From Anaeramoeba ignava (lineage: Eukaryota > Metamonada > Anaeramoebidae), in NCBI GenBank assembly GCA_028826165.1, contig JAPDFW010000102.1:53501-117500 (forward strand): a stretch of 64,000 nt of DNA, given 5' to 3'. A program made the position numbers and the translations under genes. Of the stretch, positions 35,775-46,400 are shown piece after piece. Each line of letters opens with the position of its first letter. Within the stretch, counting starts at the first letter, position 1. The notes under the pieces were generated by a model that saw only the letters and a list, made by a program, of their open reading frames with translations, was not told the origin of the DNA and ran no database searches.

Positions 35775-37289
35775 ATGAAAAATTTTCAACTAATAAATTA
35801 TAAATCAAAACCAGTAGTAAAAATTGAAAGAGAACATTTATATTCTTTACAAATAACGGAAAGTTCTAATTTTGGAGAATCGTTAAAAACACCTCCTTTA
35901 GAAGAAAATTTAATACTTGAAATGCTTCCAGAAGAAAGTAAAATTTGAAAATTAAAAAAATTTTTTTTAAATTCAAATTCCCTTTTTTAATTTTAAAATT
36001 TTAAAAAAGTTTTGCTTTATATTTTCCAATATTTATCACCTGGTGAATTAATAAAAGTTGGTTCAACTTGCACAACTTTAAATGAATTATCTGAAGATAA
36101 AAATACTTGGAGAAATATTTCTTATAATTATAATCAGTTTTTCCTTTTTAATAAAGTTGAAGTTCCAAAAAGAAATGAAATTTATGAAGAAAATCGAATT
36201 CCAATTTGTGGAATAATTAAAGAGTCTCAATTGATAACTTATAATATTAATTCAAAACAAAAAAAACCTGAGAAAACAAATTCAGGTTTAACTTCTCTTT
36301 TTAAAAGAAGAGATCAAGATCAAGATCAAAATCAAAATCAATTTGTAAATGAAATTATTTTATTTGATCGAAAAAAAACGGAGAAGAAATTAATTGAATA
36401 CATTGAAAAAATCCCAAATCCAAAAGAAGAATTAATTTCAAAAGGAAAATTAATTTATAATGGAATAAAAGAAAGAAAACAACAAATTGAAAAAAATTTG
36501 AAAAGAAAAGAAGAAAATGCAAAAAAATGGAAAAAAATTGCAAGAATAGATGATTTTTTATTTGGGAATTTAATATTTTTAGGAATAGGATTTGTTGCAT
36601 TTATTATTACACTTAATGTTTATATTGAGAAAAAATTATCATCAAATACTATTTATATTTTCATTCCACTTCTTTTGCCACTATTGGTATACATTGTTCT
36701 GATTTTTTACTCATTAAAACTTGACAGAGAAACAACATTTTTAGTATATGTATTGATGATTACCGTTTTATTTATTCAATTATTATTGATTGGATTAAGA
36801 GCTGATTCAACAATCAAAGGATCTTGGTTATTGATTTTTCTTCCATTTTTCATTTTGATTGGAATTACTATAATTGGAATAATTATTTGGATTTGCAATG
36901 ATCCTGATTCTATAATTGCAACATTATTAATGATTTTTATTATGCTTTTCTTGTTTCTGATGTTTCTTGGATTAAGATTGGATGGAAAAATCAAATGGAA
37001 TTATGGAATTGTTTTTATTCCTTTGTTTTTTATTAATTTATTTCCTTTTTTTATGAGTCTTTCTTTATTTTGTTTGCATCCTCGAACTTATGCTTGTACA
37101 ATTTTCTTTTCTAACATCCTGATTTTCTTATTCATTTCACTTCCAATTTCACTAATTGAAACATTTATTGTTTTGTTTCTTGAAGTTTCAAAATTTAATC
37201 ATATAACTTATGCTTTTGTTCCACTTTATGCTATTTTCAGTTGCTTTCTTTGTTGGTTATTCTATTTTATTCACGATGAATTTTGTTGA
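35775..37289 (+). CDS. F-box protein fused to a TMEM185-like membrane domain, copy 9 (intact)
   Basis: Exons 35775-35937 and 36010-37289 join in phase 1, giving 480 residues. It is the most diverged leader in the array (HLYSLQITESSNFGES replaces the usual NELK-[RK]-G-EYCEFAEY). The F-box (LLYIFQYLSPGELIKVGS) and the eight-helix region with LRADSTIKGSWLLIFLPFF and LRLDGKIKWNYGIVFIPLF are complete. It is the last copy; the opposite-strand acyl-CoA synthetase follows. It is predicted to be a membrane-bound SCF substrate adaptor, by domain inference only. Confidence 0.8.
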
Positions 37290-37431
37290 TTGATTCTTTT
37301 TTTTCCAAATAAAAATAAAATTCAAAAATAATAAAATTCAAAAATTCAAGTAAATTTTGTTTTTTTTTTTTTGAAATCAAATCAAATCAAATCAAAAGAA
37401 AAAAAAATCATGAACCAATTTTTGGAATTGA

Positions 37432-39498
37432 TCAATATAAACTCAATAATTCTTTTTTGTAATGATTCTCAATAAATTTCCTTCTCAATTTCATTGTTGT
37501 TGTCATCATATCATTTTCAACTGAAAAAGGTTCAGTTTCAATGTAAATATTTCTAATAATTTCAAATCCAAATCGACCGGATTCTCTTCCAATTTTTTCC
37601 ATATCTTTGAGAATCAACTGTTTTGTTTTTTCACTTTGAGAAATTCTTTTGAAAAAAGCTTCTGAATCCTCATTCTCTTGTTTCTCGTCCTTAAAATACT
37701 CCAAAACAGTAGTCTTTTCAGGAACAACAACACCAACCAAATAATTTTGGTCTGAATTACCATAAACAAGAATCTGCATAACATATTGAGAGTTTGAATA
37801 AACGCCTTCGAGAACATCAGGAGCGATATATTCTCCTTGTGATAACTTGAAAATATTCTTTTTGCGGTCGATTACTCTGAAATTACCATTTGGAAGAGCT
37901 TCTCCAATATCTCCTGTATGAAACCAACCGTCAACAATGGATTCCTCTGTTGCTTTCTGGTTTTTGTAGTATCCGTTGAACACATTGTATCCTCTCATCA
38001 AAATTTCACCTCTTGGATTTGGTTGGTCATCAACAGTGTAGTTTAATTCGGGAACATTTTCCAGTTTGAGTTCACAACAACAAACAGGAGGTCCAATTTC
38101 TCCATTGGAAAAAACATCTTCAAAAACTTGGACAGTTCCTCCTGCTGCAGTTTCGCTTAGTCCCCATCCTTGGATGAGATGGGGGTTAATCAGGACTTTG
38201 AAGAATTCTTGATGTAAAGGAAGAAGTGCAGCGCTTCCACAAACAATGATATTGATCCTTCCTCCAAGAAGCTGTTTTGTTTTATTGAAAACTAATTTAT
38301 CCCACAAATCATAAGATTCTCCATTTTCAATCGCCTTTTTTTTTGCTTCGTAGGCGACTTGGAAAAGATATCGACTAAAAACACTTTTTTTCTGGAGTCC
38401 TTGTGTGATTTTCTCGTAAACTTTGGAAAGAACACGCGGAACAGTTGTGAATACTGTTGGTTTAACAAGTTGAAGTTCATCAACTAATCTTGTGATATCT
38501 CCAGTGGAAAAACCAATTTTTGAACCATAAGCAATCATAGCATTACAAAGTGTTCTTTCGAAAATATGACTTAGCGGGAGATAACTGTAATAACATTCTT
38601 CATCTGATAAATCATATCCAATATAATAGCATATCGCAACGGCAGCTATCAAGTTCTGATGAGTAGCAAGCACTCCTTTTGGTTGAGAAGTTGTTCCACT
38701 TGTGTAAATGAGAGAACAAAGATCATCCTCTTTCTGGGGTTGATGAGGATGTTCCTTCGTTTTTCCTGATTCGAAAATGTCTTGGAATTTGTAAATCTTG
38801 ATGTCATGTGAAAGCAAAAATTTGATATCCTCATTTTCCTTCAAGAAACGATCGAGATCATCCTCAGGATTATCAAGAACAATGATTGATTCCAAAGATG
38901 TGCATTTTTCGCATATTTGCTTGAGTTTAGGGATGTTGATGGTTTCTGTGATCACTGTTCTGCATTCCGAATGGTTGAGAATATAAAGAATATTCGGGAT
39001 GCCAAAAGTATGATATAACGGAACTAGTAAAAATGAGTAAGCATAAGAAGCATGTTCAGCAAGAACCCATTCATATCTATTTTTAGCAAAAATTCCAATT
39101 TTATCATCTTTTTTAATTCCGTAGTTGATCAATCCACTTCCAAAAAAAGTTCTTTCTTCGCAGAATTTTTTATAAGTTTTCCATTCATAATCTTCATATT
39201 TCTTAGTTTGTTTGTTGTATTTTCTTGTTCCAAAGACTTCATGATCAGAAAAAGTTCTTGTTGTTGTTTCAAGATTTTCATATAAAGTTGAAACTGAGTC
39301 ATTCCATTTACTAATTAGTTCATCTTTGCAAAGATTGGATCGATAAATTGTTTCCCCATCTTTTTGATAGTTCCATGAATAACATCTTTTACCTTCTTTT
39401 ATATCTACTCTTGGGTATTTTTCTACAACATATCCTTGAACTCTATTTCTTTTCGATCTTATTGGTTTTTCTATTTGATTAAATTCATTATTCCCCAT
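37432..39498 (-). CDS. Long-chain acyl-CoA synthetase
   Basis: An intronless gene of 688 residues, the usual length for eukaryotic ACSL/LACS enzymes. It activates long-chain fatty acids to acyl-CoA using ATP, with an acyl-AMP intermediate. Motifs in order: ATP/AMP-binding loop YTSGTTSQPKG (about residue 266), SYLPLSHIFER, the GWGLSETAAG core, GWFHTGDIGE, and the linker and fatty-acid gate region RKKNIFKLSQGEYIAPD. There is no clear signal peptide or membrane helix. The N terminus starts M-G-N-N, which could be N-myristoylated; this is speculative. It lies convergent to the F-box array and divergent from the ankyrin-BTB gene. Confidence 0.95.
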   Translation of the reverse strand: MGNNEFNQIEKPIRSKRNRVQGYVVEKYPRVDIKEGKRCYSWNYQKDGETIYRSNLCKDELISKWNDSVSTLYENLETTTRTFSDHEVFGTRKYNKQTKKYEDYEWKTYKKFCEERTFFGSGLINYGIKKDDKIGIFAKNRYEWVLAEHASYAYSFLLVPLYHTFGIPNILYILNHSECRTVITETINIPKLKQICEKCTSLESIIVLDNPEDDLDRFLKENEDIKFLLSHDIKIYKFQDIFESGKTKEHPHQPQKEDDLCSLIYTSGTTSQPKGVLATHQNLIAAVAICYYIGYDLSDEECYYSYLPLSHIFERTLCNAMIAYGSKIGFSTGDITRLVDELQLVKPTVFTTVPRVLSKVYEKITQGLQKKSVFSRYLFQVAYEAKKKAIENGESYDLWDKLVFNKTKQLLGGRINIIVCGSAALLPLHQEFFKVLINPHLIQGWGLSETAAGGTVQVFEDVFSNGEIGPPVCCCELKLENVPELNYTVDDQPNPRGEILMRGYNVFNGYYKNQKATEESIVDGWFHTGDIGEALPNGNFRVIDRKKNIFKLSQGEYIAPDVLEGVYSNSQYVMQILVYGNSDQNYLVGVVVPEKTTVLEYFKDEKQENEDSEAFFKRISQSEKTKQLILKDMEKIGRESGRFGFEIIRNIYIETEPFSVENDMMTTTMKLRRKFIENHYKKELLSLY

Positions 39499-39575
39499 AA
39501 TAATCGTAAATAAAGCCTAAATCAAACAAAAAAAAAATAAATTTAAGTTTTTTTGTAAATTAAATTTAAATTTTT

Positions 39576-39606
<31 letters not shown>

Positions 39607-39768
39607 TAAATCCATTTTCTTTTACTTTTCATTTTCATTTTTTCTTTCATCAATAAATTCCAAATTATAACTTAAAAAATTAAAATTATAACTTAAAAAT
39701 AAAAATTATAACTTAAAAATTTAAAATTATAACTTAAAAATTTAAAAATATAACTTAAAAATTTAAAA
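39499..39768. promoter_or_regulatory. Divergent promoter region with an AAAATTATAACTTAAA repeat
   Basis: A 270-base spacer between acyl-CoA synthetase (minus) and the ankyrin-BTB gene (plus). About 39619-39650 carries TTTTCATTTTCATTTTTTC, the T-rich element, in the plus orientation. 39660-39768 holds about five copies of a TATAACTTAAAAATTTAAAA-like unit ending at the ATG. Confidence 0.5.
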
Positions 39769-42700
39769 ATGAGTTATTTTTCAAAAGTAAATTTTTTTCT
39801 TCTTTTTTTTTTCTTCTTTTTTTTTTATTAAAATTCTTTTTAAAAAAGAGAAATCAATTTCCTTTACATCAAGCTTGTCAAAAATCTAATTATAAAGAAG
39901 TTTCAAATTTAATTGAATCTGGAAAAAATGTTAATCAACTTGATGTATAATTTAAATATAAAAAAATAATATTTAAATATAAAAAAATATAAAAAATTAA
40001 TTATAATTTAAATTTAAAATGAATTTTAGAATGTAATTTTAATTAAATTTATAATTATAATTCAATTTATAAATGAAAAATATAAAAAAAATAGAAAGTA
40101 AATTTTTAAATTAAAAAAAATTTTAATAATTTTATAGACTTGTTTTTATCATTATTAAAATAGACAAAATCACCTCTTCATTATGCATGTGAAAATAAAT
40201 CATTTAAAATTATAAAATTATTGATAAATTCAAAATCAAATTTAAACCAAAAAAATGTATTTCTATTTAAAAAAATAAAAACAAAAATAAAATTTAATAT
40301 AAAAAAAATAATAAAAATAATAAATTTATTAATTGATTAGCATGTAAAAAAAAAAGAGAAATAATTTCTAAATTTAAAATTCTTAAAAAGTATAATTCAA
40401 TCTTAATTTCATTTTTTTTAAAAAAATAGGAAGTAAATTTTTGTTTTGTTTTTTTTTAAATGAAAATGTAATTTTTTATAAAAAATTTAAAGGGAGAAAC
40501 ACCATTAATTGTAGCTTGTAAATCACATGCAGATTTTAAAGTTATTGAATTATTAATAAAAAATGGAGCAAGTATAAATATAGCAACAGTTAAATATTCA
40601 AAAAAAATTTTATCATTTTTTATTAAATTTTTAGAATGAAAATAAATAATAAATAATAATAAAAAATATAAAAAAATAGAGAGTATTTTTATTTATTTAA
40701 TTAATTAATTTTTCTAATTATTTTATTTTAATTCTTTTTTTTTTTAGAGTCAAAATGTTTTACATTTTGCTTGTGAAAATAATCAGTCACTAAATGTTAT
40801 AGAATTGCTGTTAAATTCTGGAATAAATCCAAATTCAAAAAATGTAAATTAATATTTTAAATTTAAATATTTATTGAATTTAAATATTTATTAATGTAAA
40901 TTATTGAATTTAAATATTTATTAATGTAAATTATTGAATTTAAATATTTTCGAATTTAAATATTTTTATTAATGTAAATTGAATTGAATTTAAATATTTA
41001 TTGAATTTAAATATTTATTGAATGTAAATTAATATTTTAAATTTAAATATTTATTGAATTAAAATATTTTTGAATTAAAATATTTATTGATTTAAATATT
41101 TTTTTGAATTTAAATATTTATTGATTTAAATATTATTGAATTTAAATATTATTTTGAATTAAATATTATTTGATTTAAATATTATTGAATTTTGATATTA
41201 TTGATTTTTGATTTTTAGTCAGTAAAATATTAATTAATAATCAAATTCATTATTTTCATTCTCATTTTTGTTTTTTGAATTTAGAATGTATAATTTCTTT
41301 TTCAAATTCAAAAATATAAAAAGATTTTTTAAATCAGAAAAAAAAAAATAGCAACAAATCCCACTTCATTTAGCATGTAAAAAAAGAAATGAACCAGAAA
41401 TCATTTCTTTATTAATTAAATCTGGATCAGAAGTTAATTCAACTGATGTAATTAATTTTGATTTTTTTATATTTAATTTTTTATTAAAATTTTTTTTATT
41501 TAGTTTGTAAAAGATTTTTTATTCATTCTTTTGTTTATTTTCTTTTTTGAGATTTAATTTGTTTTTTTTTTAAAAAAATTAAGTTGGTAAATCTTTTTTA
41601 GAAAATGAAAGAGAAAAAAAAAAGATTATTAATTGTATTTAAAATTAGAATCAAACTCCACTTCATATTGCATGTCAATCTCGTGTTGAAAAAAAAGTAA
41701 TTGAACTTCTTATTGAAAATGGAGCTGATGTTGATTGTTTTGATGTTTTTATTAAATCTTCTTTTAATTTTTTTATAATTTAATTTAATCCAAATTATAG
41801 AAAGTAATCCATTTTAAAATTATTTTCTTTCTTTCTTTCTTTCTTTTTTAAAATTATTTTCTTTTTTTATAGAATGTTTGATAAAAGTTTTTTTTTTTTT
41901 TAAGATGATTTTTCTTTTAATTTTTTGATAGAATTTTACTCCATTATTTTATGCTTGTAAATACTCTTTAAATACAGATTCAATTAGATATATTTTGGAA
42001 ACTTATAAAGTTTTTTCGGTTAATATTTTTGATGTAAATTTTTAAAATTTTTTTTTTTTTGGAATTTAAATCAAAAATTTTTATTCCATTTTTTTTTAGG
42101 AAGTAAAAAATTTAATTAATTTTCTTCAAATAAATAATAAATAAATAAAATAAATAAATATAAAAGAAAGTAAAATTTTTATATAAAACTTTTTTTTATA
42201 AATAAAATTCAAAATAAAAAATTTAGGAAAGAACTCCACTTCATTATGCTTGCTTATCTAAAGAAGAAGAACTTATTGAATTATTATTATTTTTTGGAGC
42301 AATTACTGATAAAAAAGATGTGAATAAATAGGAAAATAAGATTTATATATTAAATTAAAAATAAAAAATTTACAAATTAGTTTGTAAAAATTAAAAACAA
42401 GAAAATCATTTGCTTTTTTTATTTAATTGGAATAAAAAATAAAAAATAAAAAATAAAGTTTGTAAAAAACAATTTTAATAATAATTTGAATTGGCAAAAA
42501 AAAAACAAACTAAATTTCTTTTTAAAATTAAAAAAAAAAGCAAAAAAAACCACAAGATTATCTTGATAATACAAATATTGGAAGTGAAGTTTTCAATGTT
42601 TATTCAGGAATAATGAATGATATGGAAAAATTATTTGAAAGAAAAGAATGCACAGATTTTGAAATATTTTGTCAAAATGGGAAAATAGAAGTTCATAAGC

Positions 42701-43245
42701 AAGTTTTAATAGCGAGATATGGAGAAGATGTAGAAAATTTAGCAAAGAATTTACAAAGTTTTACAGTTGAAGAAGTGAAAGAATTTATGAGATTAATTTA
42801 CAGTAGTTTTTTATCACAAAAATCAATATCAACAATCCAAAAAATAAGTTCCCAATTAGGATTTTTTTGGAAAGATAAAGCAAGTATTGCCGGATTAGTT
42901 AGAGATTTAAGTAAATTTTGGGAAGATGAAAAAAGCAAAGATTTCACAATTAGTTTAGAAAATGAAAAGTTTGTTAGAGTTCATAAGTTTATTTTGTTGG
43001 CTCGAAGTGAATTGTTTAGAGGAATGTTTGTTTCTGTTATTGATGATTCTAATTCTGTTCCTGATTATAGTGGAAGATCTTATGAAACAATTAAAGAACT
43101 TATTAGATATTTATATTTTAATGAAATTCAATTTGATTGTCCAGATTTTGTTTTAGAAGAATTAAAAGAAGCTCAAGATTTTTATCAATTAAATGATTAT
43201 TTTCTTTATGAATTAAAAAAAGCAAATAAAAAAAGAAAAATTTAA
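39769..43245 (+). CDS. Ankyrin-repeat / double-BTB protein with single-codon microexons
   Basis: Main exons: 39769-39786, 39849-39944, 40164-40256, 40493-40588, 40748-40843, 41352-41447, 41649-41744, 41932-42033, 42227-42319 and 42541-43245. Each middle exon encodes one ankyrin repeat (for example PLHQAC, PLHYAC, PLHIAC). Fifteen 3-base microexons lie in the introns: 40030 AAT, 40095 AAA, 40341 CAT, 40430 GAA, 40680 AGA, 41219 TCA, 41285 AAT, 41504 TTT, 41584 TTG, 41801 AAA, 41873 AAT, 42100 GAA, 42167 AAA, 42381 TTT and 42459 TTT. With them the protein is about 511 residues and repeats are 33-34 long. The last exon holds two BTB-like modules (LFERKECTDFEIF; LARSELFRGMFVSV) like those of the RCC1-BTB genes. 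It is a probable cullin-3-type adaptor. Confidence 0.85.
40850..41212. repeat. AATTTAAATATTTATTG satellite in an ankyrin-BTB intron
   Basis: Tandem 15-20 base units rich in TTTAAATATT expand the intron between the exon ending at 40843 and the microexon at 41219. No coding sequence is seen. Confidence 0.75.
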
Positions 43246-43426
43246 TAAGAAAAAGCAAATAATTTTTTTGTTTTTTTTTTTATTATTTTTTTTAAAAAAA
43301 TTATTATTATTATTATTAAATCTCTGTATAAAATTTTCAAGATAAAAAAAAATAACAAAAACAATTTGATGAAAAGAAAAAAAAATATAGAAATAGAAAT
43401 AGAAATAGAAAATAAATTATATTTGA
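43246..43426. other. Spacer between convergent genes
   Basis: A short A/T-rich 3'-to-3' spacer with T runs and a TATTAT repeat. It presumably holds both poly(A) sites. No gene is seen. Confidence 0.5.
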
Positions 43427-46400
43427 TTATAATTTAGATTTAATATCTTCAATCATTTTCAAAACTTGGTCTATTGTAGGTCTTTTTTTAGGGTCAATTC
43501 TCCAACATTGTTGAATAACGGAATTAAAAATACCGTTTTGAGGAAGATCTAAACGTTTATTTTCAATGGCAACTCTTTTTGTTAAAATTGCAGCACTTAA
43601 TCCTTCAAAAGGAACTTTTCTTGTTTGAATTTCCCACAAAATAATTCCAAGTGAATAAATATCAGCGGGAAAAGAGTAATTATCGCCATACATAATTTCA
43701 GGCGCCATCCAATTAAAAGTTCCAACCATTGAATTTAAATGTGTTCTTGATTTATCGATTGTTCTTGACAATCCAAAATCGGCAATTTTGGCAACGCCGA
43801 ATTCATCTAATAAAATATTTGGTGATTTCAAATCACGATGAATAATCTTATATGCGTGAAGATAATATATTCCTTTTGTGATATCCATTGCAAGTCGAAG
43901 CTGTTTTTGTTTGGGTAATTCTTGCGCTTCGCTTTGCAAATAATCAAATAAATTTCCTTGATGACAAAATTCAACAATAATGCATAAATTGGGTTCTTTA
44001 GTGCATGCTCCAAAAAATTGCACTATGTTTGGATGAGCCAATTGGCTTAGAATTGATAATTCTGTTTTAAAATCGTTCATTTCCAATTCGGACATACTTT
44101 CCGAAAATAAAAGTTTCATCACTGCAACATCAAGTCCAAGCCAAACCCCTTGGAACACTTCCTTGAATGATCCTCTTGCAATGAATTTTTTTAAAATTAA
44201 CGATTCAAAATCAATTTCTTTGTTGATTTGTATTGGTTGATAATTAAAATTTATTGTGGATATTTTGTTCGGTGTTTTGGGTGTTGCATTGATGTTTTCA
44301 ATTGGTTTTGAATTTGTTTGTCCGCTGTCGCTATAATTTGAATGTGAATTTGAATTTGAATTTGAATCCGTGTTTGATGATATTAAATTTATGCTTATAT
44401 TCATTTGAGATTTGGAGTTTGTTCGACTTTCTTGATTTCCAGATTTCGATGGAATATAACTTTTTATAAATTCTACTATTTCTGGACTTGCTAAATCTTC
44501 TGGTTTTTTATGCTAATTATTACATTTATCAATATTTTTTTTTAAAATTAGAAAAAAAGAAAATATAAGACAAAAAATATTAATTTTTTTACATTCTAAA
44601 TCAAAATCAAAATCAAATTTAAAATCAAAATTATTTGAATTTTTTATTTTTTGATTTTTACAGTCTTATTTTTTTTTTATAAAAATAAGATTTCTCTTCT
44701 TCTTCTTCTTTTTTTTTTTTAAATTTGATTTATTTTATTTTACTGTTAATAAAGTTTTATCAGCTCCATAATCTAATAATAATTTGATTTGATTTTGTTG
44801 AAGTTTAAATTTGCAAGCTAAATGAAGTGGTGTATTTCCCTAATTTTAATTTCAAAATGAATTTTAATTTCAAAATGAATTTTAATTTCAAAATGAATTT
44901 TAATTTCAAAATGAATTTTAATTTCAAAATGAATTTTAATTTCAAAATGAATTTTAATTTCAAAATGAATTTTAATTTCAAAATGAATTTTAATTTCAAA
45001 ATGAATTTTAATTTCAAAATGAATTTTAATTTTCAAAATGAATTTTAATTTCAAAATGAATTTTAATTTCAAAATGAATTTTACACTCTAAATAAAAAGA
45101 ATTTATAATAAATCAATTAAAATTGCTTTTCTCTTCTTTTTTTTTTAAATAATAATTACCATCTAAATTATTAAATTTTTTAATTATTTTTTTAATATGA
45201 ATTTTAATTTTTAATTTTTTACATCTTTTTCATTAATTTTAGAATTTTTTTTTAATAATAATTTAAGAACCCTTTCATCACATTCAGCACAAAGACATAA
45301 TATATGAAGAGGTGATTGCTCCTATTTTTTTTTAAAAAAAAATATCAACAAAAATTTATTGAATAAGTTTAAGATCTTTTTTTTAAAAAAAAAAAAACTA
45401 ATTTTATTTTTACATACTTTTGTTTAAATTTTTTGTTTAATATTTTTTTCTTTACAAATAAAAATTTTTAAAATTTGAAGTTACATTCTTTTTATTTTTA
45501 AAAAAAATAAGAATATTTTTAAATAATTAAATTAATAAAATTGATTTTTTTTTAAAAGAAAAAGAAAAAGAAAAAGAAAATATACATTTTTTATATTAAC
45601 ATCACACTCTAAATCTATTAGTTTAGATATTATTGCATAATTTCTAGGATGATATTTGCATGCAATATGAAGAGGTGTATCTTTCTGTTATAATAAAAAT
45701 AAGGAATAAAATTATCATTATTATCATTTACTTTTTTTTTTTAATATAAATTAAATTTAAAATTCATACAAACTAATTTAATTTTTTATTTATAAAAAAA
45801 TTTAAGTTTAAGTTTAAGTTTTCTTTTCTAATAAAAAAATAAAACATACTATTTTTAAAATATAAATTTAAATATAAATATAAATTTAAATATAAATATA
45901 AATTTAAATATAAATATAAATATAAATATAAATATAAATATAAATATAAATTTAAATTTAAATATAAAATAATACCAGAATTTCTTGCATTAAATTGTGC
46001 ATTTGCTTTTGCAAATAAATCAAAAAATTCAGGTTTAACAAAAGAATTTTTGCATAAAAGATGTAATGGGGATTCTTGCTATAAATAATAAAAAGGATTT
46101 AATTAAAAATCAAATTTAAAACTAAAATTAAAATGTATATACATTCTAATTAAAATAAAATGTTTTTTTTTTAAAATTAATTATTCTATTCATTCTTTTT
46201 TCCAATAAAAAAAATATTCATTTTATATATTTTACCCTCTAAATAAAACATAAATTATTATTATTATTAATAAAAATACAATCTCAAATATTAAATTTAC
46301 ATTTTGAGAATTCACATCAGCATCAGCTAATATTAATTTTTGGATTGAATTTATATCAAGTTCATTATAACAAAGTAAATGTAAAGGTGTTTCATCCTGA

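Noticed and set aside
40331..40420. A decayed ankyrin exon reading L-A-C-K-K-K-R-E-I-I in one frame
   Set aside because: The frame is closed upstream by TGA and lacks a P-L-H start. The AG-CAT-GTAAAA at 40339-40345 is better explained as a 3-base microexon, and it gives the expected N-H-E-G-E-T-P turn.
39841..43245. That the ankyrin introns hold the AG-NNN-GT modules by chance
   Set aside because: Two modules recur in nearly every inter-ankyrin intron of two genes, and the codons complete the ankyrin turn in length and residue type. Similar pairs are not noticed in the introns of Trm5, Pumilio or the MRH gene. cDNA is still needed for proof.
44805..45072. Repetitive frames (KLKFILK, NFKMNFNF) on both strands
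   Set aside because: They are the 18-bp minisatellite inside a kinase-gene intron.
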